Below are positions 1-8,642 of a stretch of 64,000 nucleotides of DNA, in pieces. Source of the DNA: Clostridia bacterium. Its GTDB lineage: Bacteria; Bacillota; Clostridia; Oscillospirales; Acutalibacteraceae. The notes under the pieces were generated by a model. That model did no database searches. It was given only the letters and a program-made list of their open reading frames with translations, and was not told the DNA's origin. The stretch covers positions 42,079 through 106,078 of the forward strand of contig JAFVSK010000018.1 of NCBI GenBank assembly GCA_017503785.1. Direction: 5' to 3'. Numbering within the stretch: position 1 is the stretch's first letter; each line of letters begins with the position of its first letter. The position numbers were made by a program, and so were the translations under genes.

Positions 1-227
1 TTGCCTGCCTCCATGTACCGCGTGACGATCGCCAGCACCTTTTGCGTGAAGATGGACGGAATGGACGATACCAGTGAGAAGAAGATGGTGCAGCACATGG
101 CCAACGGCACCAGCACCGGGTAGGAACGGAACAACAGCTTGACCACACGGCCGAGCGAACGGAAGTTCAGCTTGCGCATACCGCGCGGCTGCGGGCCGCG
201 CATGGGGCCTCCCATCGGTTTACTCAT
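1..227 (-). CDS. ABC exporter permease/ATPase, second subunit (5' part only)
   Basis: Only the first 75 or so codons are in the window; the gene runs off the left edge. The N-terminus is rich in Met, Gly, Pro and Arg, then a hydrophobic stretch (LVPLAMCCTIFFSLVSS) matches the first membrane helix of type-IV ABC exporter permeases. The ATG at 225-227 overlaps the stop of the upstream exporter gene by 8 bp, so the two are translationally coupled and very likely form a heterodimer. The upstream subunit has a degenerate ATP site, which implies that this one supplies the competent Walker B glutamate; that part is outside the window. Confidence 0.8.
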   Translation of the reverse strand, partial: MSKPMGGPMRGPQPRGMRKLNFRSLGRVVKLLFRSYPVLVPLAMCCTIFFSLVSSIPSIFTQKVLAIVTRYMEAG

Positions 228-1962
228 CGCTATCACCTCCGTGCGTTTGTTGCTCGAACACCTCACGGTAGATCTCGCTGCCGCGCATGAGCTCCTCGTG
301 CGTGCCCGACGATACCACACGGCCGTTTTCCATAACCAAAATTAAATCGGCATCCTGCACCGAGGCAACGCGCTGGGCAATGATGATCTTGGTGGTTTCG
401 GGAATGTAGCGCTTAAAGCCGTCGCGGATGAGGGCATCGGTGCGGGTATCCACGGCGCTGGTGGAGTCGTCGAGAATTAAGATCTTGGGCTTTTTCAACA
501 GAGCACGCGCAATGCACAGGCGCTGCTTCTGACCGCCCGACACGTTGGTGCCGCCCTGTTCGATAAAGGTATCGTACCCCTCGGGGAAGGCGCGCACAAA
601 CTCATCGGCCTGCGCCAAACGGCAGGCTTCTTCAATTTCCTCATCGGTGGCGGCCTCATTGCCCCAACGCAGGTTTTCCTTGATGGTGCCCGAGAACAAG
701 AGGTTCTTTTGCAGCACCATGGCCACCGCACCGCGCAGGGTGTCGAGATCGTAGTCGCGCACATCGCGGCCGCCCACGCGCACGCAGCCTTCGCTGACGT
801 CATACAAGCGCGGAATGAGCTGCACCAGCGTGGTTTTGCTGGAGCCGGTGATGCCCAAAATGCCCACTGTCATGCCCGATCGGATATGCAGATCGACACC
901 CTCCAGGGCAAAGCGGTCGGCCTCGGCAGAATATTTGAAGCTGACGTTCTCGAAGTCGATGGAGCCGTCGGCCACTTCGTATACGGGATCTTCGGGGTTG
1001 TGCAGCGAGGGCTCCTCGCGCAGTACCTCGGTGATGCGCTTCATGGCTTCGGCCGACATGGTGAGCATGACGTAGATCATCGACAGCATCATCAGCTGCA
1101 TTAAGATCTGCATACCGTAGGTGAGCATGGCGGTGATCTCACCCACGTTGATGAGCGAGCCACCGCTCTTGATGACCAGCATGGAGCCCACGATGAGCAC
1201 GAAGATCATGTTAAAATACACGCAGAACTGCATGAGCGGCGAGTTGAGCGCCACAATGCGCTCGGCGCGGGTGAAATCGCGCTGAATGTCCTCGGCCGAG
1301 GTGCGGAACTTGGCTTTTTCGTATTCCTCGCGCGAAAAGCCCTTGACCACACGCATACCGCGCACGTCTTCCTCAATGGATTCGTTTAAGCGGTCGTACT
1401 TTTTAAATACACGGCGAAACGCCGGCATGGCCTTGCGGGCCACCATGAGCAGACCGAACGTCAAAAACGGAACGATGACCACAAACGACGTGGCCAGTGC
1501 GCCACCCATAATGTAGGCCATAATGATGGAAAAAATGAGCAGCATGGGCGCACGAATAGCAATGCGAATGATCATCATATACGCCATTTGCACGTGGTTA
1601 ACGTCGGTGGTGAGACGCGTGACCAGCGACGAGGTGGAGAACTTGTCGATATTATGGAACGAAAAGTCCTGCACACGGTGGAATACGTCGTGCCGCACGT
1701 TTTTGGCAAAGCCTGCCGAGGCCTTGGCGCAGGTGTAGGCGGCAATGGCGCCGCAGCACAGCGAGGCCACGGCCATGAGCACCAGCACAAGGCCGATGCG
1801 CACGATCTCGGGCGGCTGAGCGCCCGCTTCGATGCGGTTGACCAAATTGGCGGTGATGAACGGGATAAGACATTCAATGATCGCTTCGCCGACGATAAAT
1901 ACAATCGTTAAAATGGTGGGTTTGCGATATTCACGAATGCACTTTACCAATTGCTTCAGCAT
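220..1962 (-). CDS. ABC exporter subunit with degenerate ATPase site
   Basis: A fused exporter half-transporter of about 580 residues: six-helix membrane domain in residues 15-300, then a nucleotide-binding domain. Walker A reads GITGSSKTT and the signature NVSGGQKQR. Walker B ends ILDDSTSAVD, with Asp where the catalytic Glu normally sits, and the switch histidine is Gln (IIIAQRVAS). Both changes are typical of the non-catalytic subunit of heterodimeric exporters such as BmrC or TM287. The start is set at 1962 (MLKQLVK) because GGAAG lies 9 nt upstream; an ATG two codons earlier is too close to it. Substrate is unknown; drug or peptide efflux is the family norm. Confidence 0.93.
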   Translation of the reverse strand: MLKQLVKCIREYRKPTILTIVFIVGEAIIECLIPFITANLVNRIEAGAQPPEIVRIGLVLVLMAVASLCCGAIAAYTCAKASAGFAKNVRHDVFHRVQDFSFHNIDKFSTSSLVTRLTTDVNHVQMAYMMIIRIAIRAPMLLIFSIIMAYIMGGALATSFVVIVPFLTFGLLMVARKAMPAFRRVFKKYDRLNESIEEDVRGMRVVKGFSREEYEKAKFRTSAEDIQRDFTRAERIVALNSPLMQFCVYFNMIFVLIVGSMLVIKSGGSLINVGEITAMLTYGMQILMQLMMLSMIYVMLTMSAEAMKRITEVLREEPSLHNPEDPVYEVADGSIDFENVSFKYSAEADRFALEGVDLHIRSGMTVGILGITGSSKTTLVQLIPRLYDVSEGCVRVGGRDVRDYDLDTLRGAVAMVLQKNLLFSGTIKENLRWGNEAATDEEIEEACRLAQADEFVRAFPEGYDTFIEQGGTNVSGGQKQRLCIARALLKKPKILILDDSTSAVDTRTDALIRDGFKRYIPETTKIIIAQRVASVQDADLILVMENGRVVSSGTHEELMRGSEIYREVFEQQTHGGDSDE

Positions 1963-1983
1963 AGGCATTCACTTCCTTTCATA

Positions 1984-1996
1984 AACAACAGTTGTT
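1984..1996. promoter_or_regulatory. Palindromic operator candidate for the ABC exporter
   Basis: A perfect palindrome AACAAC-A-GTTGTT lies just downstream of the -10 box of the exporter promoter, over the expected transcription start. The position suits a repressor. Exporters of this type are often controlled by MarR-family repressors, but no marR gene is visible in the window, so the link is inference. Confidence 0.5.
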
Positions 1997-2025
1997 AGTA
2001 TACCATTTTTTAGGGAATAATTCAA
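1997..2025 (-). promoter_or_regulatory. Promoter of the ABC exporter operon
   Basis: Read leftward: -35 TTGAAT (2020-2025), 17-bp spacer, extended -10 TGG-TATACT (1997-2002). Confidence 0.8.
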
Positions 2026-2065
2026 TACGGACGGCTATGAATTTTTTGTAAATTCCTGCTTCACC

Positions 2066-2094
2066 TTGCCAATCGTCGGCAGGTGTGGTACAAT
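2066..2094 (+). promoter_or_regulatory. Promoter of the histidine phosphatase gene
   Basis: -35 TTGCCA, 17-bp spacer, extended -10 TGG-TACAAT. It lies inside an upstream extension of the reading frame, which supports the later start at 2117. Confidence 0.8.
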
Positions 2095-2116
2095 GCTCGC
2101 GAAAGGACGTGGGACT

Positions 2117-2842
2117 ATGAAGCTCTTAATTATACGGCACGGTGATCCGAACTACGCCATTGACGGTCTGACCGAAAAGGGGCAGCGCGAGGCGGCGCTG
2201 TTGGCCGATCGGTTGTGCCGCGAGGAGATCACGGCGGTGTATTGCTCCACCATGGGGCGCGCCAAGCTCACCATACAGCCCACGCTGGACCGTTTGGGGA
2301 TCACCGCCGAATACGGCGACTGGCTGCGCGAGTTCAGCTACGTATACGCCGATCCGCCGTATGAGCGCGAGGGGCATTTGTGCTGGGATCAGCTGCCCGC
2401 GTATATGAGCGAACATCCCACGCTGTACTCCCCCACCGCCTGGCGCCAGCATCCCGTTATGCAGGCGGCGGGCGCAGGCGAGGCCTACGACGCCGTGTGC
2501 CATGCGCTGGATACGGTGCTCGAGCAGCACGGCTACCGCCGCAACGGCTGCCATTACGACGTGCTGGAGGAGTCGCACAAAACGCTGGTGTTCGTGTGCC
2601 ATTACGGCGTGTCGGGGGTGCTGCTGTCGCATCTCTTAAATTGCTCGCCGTATACCGTGTGGCAAAACATGTGCACCGTGCCCACCGCGGTGAGCACGTT
2701 CTACACCGAGGAACGCGTGCAGGGCATTGCCTCGCTGCGCTGTGTTGGGTTGGGCGACGTGTCGCATCTGTATGCCGGCGGCGAGGAGCCGTCGTTCAGC
2801 GCTCGCTTTTGTGAATGCTTTTCGGATAAAACGCGGCATTAA
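2117..2842 (+). CDS. Histidine phosphatase family protein (phosphoglycerate mutase-like)
   Basis: 241 residues. It opens MKLLIIRHGDPNY, the RHG motif whose His takes the phosphate. A second catalytic His is in FVCHYGVSG near residue 175. The TEKGQREA segment after the RHG motif is typical of the branch that includes CobC and broad phosphatases. The start at 2117 follows AAAGGACG and lies downstream of the promoter. The gene stands alone with its own promoter and terminator. Substrate unknown. Confidence 0.88.
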   Translation: MKLLIIRHGDPNYAIDGLTEKGQREAALLADRLCREEITAVYCSTMGRAKLTIQPTLDRLGITAEYGDWLREFSYVYADPPYEREGHLCWDQLPAYMSEHPTLYSPTAWRQHPVMQAAGAGEAYDAVCHALDTVLEQHGYRRNGCHYDVLEESHKTLVFVCHYGVSGVLLSHLLNCSPYTVWQNMCTVPTAVSTFYTEERVQGIASLRCVGLGDVSHLYAGGEEPSFSARFCECFSDKTRH

Positions 2843-2847
2843 AGTAA

Positions 2848-2875
2848 CGGACGGGAGCGATCCCGTCCGCTTTTT
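2848..2875 (+). terminator. Rho-independent terminator
   Basis: Stem CGGACGGGA / TCCCGTCCG with a 4-nt loop, then a T run. Confidence 0.85.
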
Positions 2876-2893
2876 GTGCCCCTTTTTCGGTAC
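2876..2893. promoter_or_regulatory. Possible autoregulatory site upstream of the WYL gene
   Basis: GTGCC, 8 nt (CCTTTTTC), then GGTAC. It resembles the four operators at 5783, 8651, 14926 and 17723, but the half-sites are two bases further apart and the site lies upstream of a complete -35 box rather than replacing it. TTTCGGTACAT is shared exactly with the 17723 copy. Likely a weaker or autoregulatory site. Confidence 0.45.
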
Positions 2894-2901
2894 ATTGCCT
2901 A

Positions 2902-2930
2902 TTGCCAAATCCGTGCATCCGTGCTATGAT
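2902..2930 (+). promoter_or_regulatory. Promoter of the WYL regulator
   Basis: -35 TTGCCA, 17-bp spacer, extended -10 TGC-TATGAT. It has a full -35, unlike the other promoters of this cluster, so basal expression of the regulator should not need an activator. Confidence 0.8.
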
Positions 2931-2960
2931 GAACACAGACTACGCACAGGAGGGATAAGC

Positions 2961-3950
2961 ATGGACACCTTTGAGCCCAAAAAGTTGGCGCTGTTACGCA
3001 TTTTGGAAATTCTGCAAAAACACAGCGATTACGATCATCCGCTCACGCAGGAGGAGATTGCCGATTATCTGAAGCTGGATTACGGTATTGAAATTGAGCG
3101 CAAGGCCATCGGCCGTAATTTGTCGCTGCTGCAGGAAGCAGGCTACGAGGTGGAAACCCTCCGCCGCCGCGGCAGTTATTTGGAGGCGCGGGAGTTCGAG
3201 GATTACGAGCTGCGCATGCTCATTGACGGTGTGCTGAGCAGCAACTATATCACTGCGTCACATTCCAAGGAGCTCATCAATAAGCTGTGCGGGTTATCCA
3301 ACAAGTATTTCCGCGCCCACGTAAAGCACATTCATTCGGTAAACGAGTGGAATAAAACCGATAATCAGGCGTTGTTCTACAACATTGAGCAGGTGGACGA
3401 GGCCATCGAAAAGGGCGTGCAGCTGCACTTCGATTACAACAAGTACGGCATCGACAAGAAGCTGCACAAAACCAGCACGCATCGCGTTTCGCCCTATCAG
3501 CTGGTGCTACACAATCAGCGGTATTATTTAATGTCGTTCCACGAGCATTACCGCAACATGACCTTCTACCGCGTCGACCACATTACCAATATGACGGTGC
3601 TTCCCGACCAACCGGCCACGCCGCTTAACACGGTGGAGGGTTTTAAGAACGGTATCAATTACAAGGAGCTTGCTTCGTCGTTCCCCTATATGTACACCGA
3701 CAAACCGGAAAATATGGAATTTATTGCGCAAAAATCGGTGATCGATCAAATCGTCGATTGGTTCGGCAGTGATATTCGTATTCTTAACCGCGACGAAAAC
3801 ACCGTTTCGGTCATGGTCAAGGCCAGTCCCAACGCCATGGAGCATTGGGCTATGCAATATATCAATTACGTGGAGATTTTAAAACCGCTCTCCCTGCGCG
3901 AAAAAATTAAAGAAAATTTGGCGGCAGCGCAGCAAAAATACGGAAGGTAA
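2961..3950 (+). CDS. WYL-domain transcriptional regulator of the DNA-processing cluster
   Basis: 329 residues. Residues 8-65 form a winged helix (pattern EIL..HS, L.Q.EIA.YL, ERKAIGR). From about residue 140 comes a WYL domain with HRVSPYQLV and RYYLMSF. WYL proteins sense ligands such as nucleotides or single-stranded DNA; BrxR and CapW repress defence islands, and DriD activates DNA-damage genes. Start at 2961 follows AGGAGGG and lies downstream of the promoter. The DUF262 gene begins 10 bp after the stop, so they share a transcript. It is the natural candidate to bind the repeated GTACC-N6-GGTRC operator of the following units. Confidence 0.9.
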   Translation: MDTFEPKKLALLRILEILQKHSDYDHPLTQEEIADYLKLDYGIEIERKAIGRNLSLLQEAGYEVETLRRRGSYLEAREFEDYELRMLIDGVLSSNYITASHSKELINKLCGLSNKYFRAHVKHIHSVNEWNKTDNQALFYNIEQVDEAIEKGVQLHFDYNKYGIDKKLHKTSTHRVSPYQLVLHNQRYYLMSFHEHYRNMTFYRVDHITNMTVLPDQPATPLNTVEGFKNGINYKELASSFPYMYTDKPENMEFIAQKSVIDQIVDWFGSDIRILNRDENTVSVMVKASPNAMEHWAMQYINYVEILKPLSLREKIKENLAAAQQKYGR

Positions 3951-3960
3951 GGTAAAAGCA

Positions 3961-5718
3961 ATGGATTTTAAAAGCGTTACCATAAAAGGATTCTTTGGTC
4001 AACACAAAATTTCCTACACGATCCCGCCGTATCAACGGGCGTATTCCTGGGAAGAAGATCAACTGAAAACGTTTTTGGAAGATCTGAAAGAGCACAAAAA
4101 CAGCGGCATCGGAAATTCATACTGCTACGGAAACGTGTTGTTAGAAACCATTACCAAGGACAGAAAATGGGAAATCATCGACGGTCAGCAACGAATTACT
4201 ACGATCTCCATTTTCATCAGAAGCTTGATCAATGTTTTAGGCGAGCGTTTGGAGCGTGGCGAATCACTGATCGACTCCGCCGGCGATACCATTGATCTGT
4301 GCTACGAGGAAGAGGTGTTTTTGAAGGACCACGGTGTTGTGAAATTGCAGCCCACCCAAGGGGATATGGCTTGCTTTGAAACGGTGATCGTGGACAATCA
4401 CACGGAATTTCTTTGCCAAACTCCCTCGCAGCACCGCATCCTGTTTGCCAAAACGTATTTTACGCGTGAGCTGCGCGGCTTACCCACCGACCGTTTGATA
4501 AACATTTATGAAATCCTTAATAATTCCACGATAAATAAAATTGAACTCACCGGCAAAAAAGAATCGGCTCTTATGTTTGAACTGCAAAACAATCGCGGTA
4601 AGGACCTGACGAATCTGGAAAAGCTGAAGTCGTTTTTGATGTATCAGTTATACGTTTACAGCGAGCCCGAGGAAACCGAAGCCAACATTACCAAGCTCTC
4701 AAATTACTTCAACCCGATCTACACCCTTGTAAACCAAATGTCGATCACCCTCGATGAGGACGAGGACGACGTGGTGAGCACCAAGGTGACCGAGGATAAT
4801 ATTTTGCTGTACCATTCGTATGCCTACAGCAAAAAGCATTTCTCCTACAGAAACCTTAACGATATTTTTGACGAGTTCAAAGCGGTGCCGCCCGAAAGCA
4901 AGGTCGATTGGATCAGCGACTATGCTTGCAAGCTGTATAACAGTTTCTCGTTTATTCAACGCGTAATCGGCTCGTCCGACAAAAATCTTTTGCGCCTTAA
5001 AAAAATGAATATGCCCTTCTTCGTCTATCCGTTTCTTATCCGTTGCTCACAAAATAAGGAAAACCTCCCCAAGCTTTTTGCGCTGATGGAGGTTTTGGGA
5101 TTTCGGTATAAGCTGGTAAGCAGCCGCGCGGATATTCGCGGCAAGCTGACCGAGCTTATTAAGGACTTCGACGGTGACGTGGAGCTTCTCGCCGCAAAAA
5201 TGGCAAACAAAATGGAAGCGGAGTATTATTGGGGCGATAAAAAGGTCGTTGACGTGTTAAACGGAAATATGTACAAAAATACGATGATCAATTATTTCCT
5301 TTGGGAATACGAGCAATTTTTGCAGAGCAAGGGTTATACCATCGGCGATCTGTCCTTGGAAAAAGAAAGCATTGAACACATTGCTCCGCAAACCGAGCCC
5401 GACAACCGCGAAAATGCCGGCTATCCCATTGAGGAGGACGGCCTGTATTCCCAGGAGTTCCGAGACGCCTACGTGAACAAATTGGGAAATCTGATGCTGA
5501 TCTCGCAGTCGCATAACTCCTCGATTGGCAACGTAGCGTTCGCAGAAAAATTAGCCTCGTACAACAAAAATCCCTTGTTAAATCAACAGGCGGAGATTAA
5601 ATCCTTTGTGGAAAACGAAGAACACCCCTTGTGGGATGCCGAGGCAATCGACAAGCGACACAAAAAAATGCTGGAATTCGCACTGCGCAGATGGGCGTAT
5701 GTCCCCACCGAAAAATAA
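3961..5718 (+). CDS. DUF262/DUF1524 protein, GmrSD-like type IV restriction nuclease
   Basis: 585 residues. The N-terminal DUF262 domain has PPYQRAYSW near residue 20 and DGQQRITT at residues 74-81, the ParB-like nucleotide-handling motif of GmrS. The C-terminal DUF1524 domain carries an HNH-type nuclease signature: EHIAPQ with His473, then LGNLMLISQSHN ending at His518-Asn519. This arrangement is that of single-chain GmrSD enzymes, which use NTP hydrolysis to cut modified DNA. In operon with the WYL regulator. Target modification cannot be inferred. Confidence 0.87.
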   Translation: MDFKSVTIKGFFGQHKISYTIPPYQRAYSWEEDQLKTFLEDLKEHKNSGIGNSYCYGNVLLETITKDRKWEIIDGQQRITTISIFIRSLINVLGERLERGESLIDSAGDTIDLCYEEEVFLKDHGVVKLQPTQGDMACFETVIVDNHTEFLCQTPSQHRILFAKTYFTRELRGLPTDRLINIYEILNNSTINKIELTGKKESALMFELQNNRGKDLTNLEKLKSFLMYQLYVYSEPEETEANITKLSNYFNPIYTLVNQMSITLDEDEDDVVSTKVTEDNILLYHSYAYSKKHFSYRNLNDIFDEFKAVPPESKVDWISDYACKLYNSFSFIQRVIGSSDKNLLRLKKMNMPFFVYPFLIRCSQNKENLPKLFALMEVLGFRYKLVSSRADIRGKLTELIKDFDGDVELLAAKMANKMEAEYYWGDKKVVDVLNGNMYKNTMINYFLWEYEQFLQSKGYTIGDLSLEKESIEHIAPQTEPDNRENAGYPIEEDGLYSQEFRDAYVNKLGNLMLISQSHNSSIGNVAFAEKLASYNKNPLLNQQAEIKSFVENEEHPLWDAEAIDKRHKKMLEFALRRWAYVPTEK

Positions 5719-5740
5719 CCCCTTTTTTAAAAACAACCAA

Positions 5741-5780
5741 AAACACCCTGCAGCACCCGGCTGCAGGGTGTTTCTTTTTT
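5741..5780 (+). terminator. Rho-independent terminator after the DUF262 gene
   Basis: 14-bp perfect stem AAACACCCTGCAGC / GCTGCAGGGTGTTT, loop ACCCG, T-rich tail. It separates the WYL/DUF262 unit from the operator three bases further on. Confidence 0.9.
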
Positions 5781-5782
5781 TT

Positions 5783-5815
5783 GTACCATTTTTGGTGCGT
5801 AAGATGCTTTATACT
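5783..5815 (+). promoter_or_regulatory. Cluster operator and promoter, copy 1 (AAA unit)
   Basis: Inverted repeat GTACC-ATTTTT-GGTGC at 5783-5798, then -10 TATACT at 5810-5815. The repeat's first base is 27 nt before the first base of the -10. At the -35 position the sequence is CATTTT, so no sigma-A -35 is present. An activator-dependent promoter is the simplest reading. Confidence 0.75.
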
Positions 5816-5850
5816 GGTCAACGTAACAAAAAACAACGGAGGGATCGGGT

Positions 5851-7860
5851 ATGGTATTTTACAAAGTTGAAGCCACCGTATCGGCAGAAAAAAACGATGA
5901 AAACACCGGCAGTTCGCAGGCGTTGCGCGCCGAACTGTGTGAAAGGAGCGAAACGCTGTACCGAAAAAGCCAAAAACGCTGCTTCGTGTTCGTTTCGTCC
6001 ATGCGCCTTCCGCGCGTTATCTTTGGTGTGATCGCCGACCGACCGGACGCCGCGGAGCGGGCATTTGCCGAGTATATGGCACAGCTGCCGTTTCAGCCGG
6101 AGCGATATACATTTGAGGAAAGTACCTTCAGCGTCTTGAAGTTGCAATTGACAATTGCCTATCGCAACGATTATATCGTGGATAACGATACGGTGCTGAA
6201 ACGGTTTGATCTTGCCCCCTTGGCCGACCGCTACAACGACATTCGTTTTGAAGAGGAGCTTCTCCCCGACGATATGACCGCCGCCAAGGCTCGGCGTATT
6301 TCGGACGAGCTGATGTTTAACGAAACCTTTACGCCGGAGCTGGAACGCATTTACACCTCCCCTGCCCACAGCAAAGCACCGGGGCATCCGGTACACTATC
6401 TTTTGCAGGCTGACGACAGCGAGAACCGTCGCCCCCTTTACGAGGCCCTGCTTGGCTCTCTTTACACGGTGGGGCGGCTGAAAAACCGTCGGTACAGCTT
6501 AGTGGACTACGACGAGGAAAGCGATTTCCCCGGGTCGGGCTTGGAAGCGTTGTACAAAAGTTCGGGGAACGGCACCGTTATTCTGCGCTATACGGGCGAC
6601 GGCGATGCCAACGGGCACTTCGCCAACCGCGGACTTGCACTGATTTCCGCGATCGGCCGTATCGCTGCGCGGTATCGCCACTCCGTTCTGACGGTGGTGT
6701 GGTTTCCTCTTGCCTGTCAACGCATTAAGCAGGAGCTACTGGTCACGTGGGAAAGCGCCTCATTCGTGGAGCTGTGCGAAAACCCCGCGTTTGGCGAGCG
6801 GGCGCTGCAATACCTCAAGCAGAAAGCCCGCACCCATGGGGTGCGCGCCGATAAGGCGTTGCTGTCGCTTCCCGAGCAGGAGCGTGGCTACACCGTTACC
6901 GACTTGAACCGTCTGTTCGGCACTTGGTACGATCGCAAGCTGCGCACCGGTGTGTATCCGCAATACGCCGCAACGGTTACCGCCAAAACGCAGGTGCAGC
7001 AGAGCGAAGCGCGCGGCAGCGCTTACGACAAGCTGCAATCGCTCATTGGCCTTACCGAGGCCAAAAAGGTGTTAACGCAGGCGCTGAACTATCACAAGGC
7101 GAAAAAACTCTTTGCCGACCGCGGCATGCTGGCCGACCGCCCTGCCATGCACATGGTATTCACCGGCAACCCCGGCACCGCCAAAACCACCGTGGCGCGG
7201 TTGTTTGCGCAGATCATGAAGGAGAACGGCCTGCTGCTGAACGGCGATTTGTACGAGGTGGGGCGCGCCGATCTGGTGGGCAAGTACGTGGGACACACCG
7301 CCCCGCTGGTGAAGCAGGCGTTCAAAAAAGCCAGTGGCGGCGTGTTGTTTATCGACGAGGCTTACTCGCTGGTGGACGACCGCGACGGCATGTTCGGCGA
7401 CGAGGCCATCAACACGCTGGTACAGGAAATGGAAAATCATCGCCACGATACGGTGGTGATCTTTGCGGGCTATCCCGCCAAGATGGAGCACTTTTTGAAC
7501 AAAAACCCCGGCTTGCGGTCGCGTATTGCGTTTCATATTCCGTTTGAGGATTACAACGCCGACGAGCTGTGCGACATTGCCGCGCTGATCGCCAAGGAAA
7601 AAGGGCTTTCCTTAACGGCCGAGGCAACAAACAAGCTGAACCACATTTTCCAAGGCGTGCAGGGCAGCGACGATTTCGGCAACGGTCGCTTTGTGCGCAA
7701 CGTCATTGAACGTGCCAAAATGGTGCAGGCCAACCGCCTGCTTTCGATGGACGTGGACCGTTTGACAGATCGCGATATCGTGACACTGTGCGCCGAGGAT
7801 TTTGAAGTACCCGACACGGCACGCCGTTCCAATGTGATTAAAATGGGCTTTTCAGCCTGA
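5851..7860 (+). CDS. AAA+ ATPase of the CbxX/CfqX (SpoVK-like) type
   Basis: 669 residues. The first 390 match no family I recognise. The C-terminal half is an AAA+ module: TGNPGTAKTT (Lys445), VLFIDEAYSL (Asp502, Glu503), sensor region VIFAGYP and arginine-finger region NPGLRSRI. CbxX-type ATPases remodel protein complexes, for example Rubisco activase CbbX. Here the partner is probably one of the neighbouring cluster proteins. Start at 5851 follows GGAGGGA and the operator/promoter copy 1. The SUFU-like gene follows 13 bp after the stop in the same unit. Confidence 0.88.
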   Translation: MVFYKVEATVSAEKNDENTGSSQALRAELCERSETLYRKSQKRCFVFVSSMRLPRVIFGVIADRPDAAERAFAEYMAQLPFQPERYTFEESTFSVLKLQLTIAYRNDYIVDNDTVLKRFDLAPLADRYNDIRFEEELLPDDMTAAKARRISDELMFNETFTPELERIYTSPAHSKAPGHPVHYLLQADDSENRRPLYEALLGSLYTVGRLKNRRYSLVDYDEESDFPGSGLEALYKSSGNGTVILRYTGDGDANGHFANRGLALISAIGRIAARYRHSVLTVVWFPLACQRIKQELLVTWESASFVELCENPAFGERALQYLKQKARTHGVRADKALLSLPEQERGYTVTDLNRLFGTWYDRKLRTGVYPQYAATVTAKTQVQQSEARGSAYDKLQSLIGLTEAKKVLTQALNYHKAKKLFADRGMLADRPAMHMVFTGNPGTAKTTVARLFAQIMKENGLLLNGDLYEVGRADLVGKYVGHTAPLVKQAFKKASGGVLFIDEAYSLVDDRDGMFGDEAINTLVQEMENHRHDTVVIFAGYPAKMEHFLNKNPGLRSRIAFHIPFEDYNADELCDIAALIAKEKGLSLTAEATNKLNHIFQGVQGSDDFGNGRFVRNVIERAKMVQANRLLSMDVDRLTDRDIVTLCAEDFEVPDTARRSNVIKMGFSA

Positions 7861-7873
7861 AAGGATGATAGGT

Positions 7874-8638
7874 ATGAACACCCAAGTAATCTTCTACCCC
7901 GAGGAAGAACGCGAGGAGCTTTGCAAATTTATTGAGAAAAAATTCGGCCCCGACTGTCGCTTTATCTCCCACGAGCTGGACAGTGAATACGTGCACACCG
8001 ACGTGCAGCTGCTCACTTCCGAAAACGGCAACCGCGAGTTCGTTACCAGCGGCATGGGAGCCCGCCCGATGAACTCCCCCACCGACTTTGAACGCACCGA
8101 GCTGGTCATGTCGTCCTCGACGGTGCCGGACACGACGGCAAGCGAAAGCTACCTCATCTGCAACGAACTGAGAAACCTGAGCAAATTTCCGTTTCGCAAC
8201 GACACGTGGTTCGGCCCGGGACACACGATCAACGTGTCGGAAGCGTTTGAAGAACGCTTTGGTTACCCCTACGTTGCGTTTTACGACAGCGGTGTGTACG
8301 CCGAGATGGAGGGCGTGGGCGAAATCGGCTTTTTGAGGGCGGTACCCATTTACGAGGATGAGTATGACTGGATCGTGGAGAACGATACCGAGGTGTTCCT
8401 CCATCTGCTGCACGAAAAGCTGGGCGACGCCATGTTCTGCGTTGACTGCGAGCGGGAACACGTTGTTCCCGAGCACGCACTGGATGAGGATGACAAGTTT
8501 CTGCTGAACCTGATGCGTACGTTCCACACGGATTGGGAAACGGTGCAGGAACTGGCCGCCTACCTGGAAGACGTGAGCGAACGCGGCGAGGAGATCACCC
8601 GCGAACTCGTTGAGGCATGGCTTGAACAACGCGAATAA
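7874..8638 (+). CDS. SUFU-like (suppressor-of-fused) domain protein
   Basis: 254 residues, acidic. Residues 55-110 (TSGMGARPM, then RTELVMSSSTVP) resemble the core of bacterial SUFU-domain proteins, which pattern as 'GMS..PM....ELV...P'. Many of these act as immunity or adaptor proteins beside toxins. No catalytic motif is visible. Start at 7874 follows AAAGGATG. It forms one unit with the AAA ATPase. The family call rests on memory of the motif and would need a profile search. Confidence 0.55.
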   Translation: MNTQVIFYPEEEREELCKFIEKKFGPDCRFISHELDSEYVHTDVQLLTSENGNREFVTSGMGARPMNSPTDFERTELVMSSSTVPDTTASESYLICNELRNLSKFPFRNDTWFGPGHTINVSEAFEERFGYPYVAFYDSGVYAEMEGVGEIGFLRAVPIYEDEYDWIVENDTEVFLHLLHEKLGDAMFCVDCEREHVVPEHALDEDDKFLLNLMRTFHTDWETVQELAAYLEDVSERGEEITRELVEAWLEQRE

Positions 8639-8642
8639 TCGC

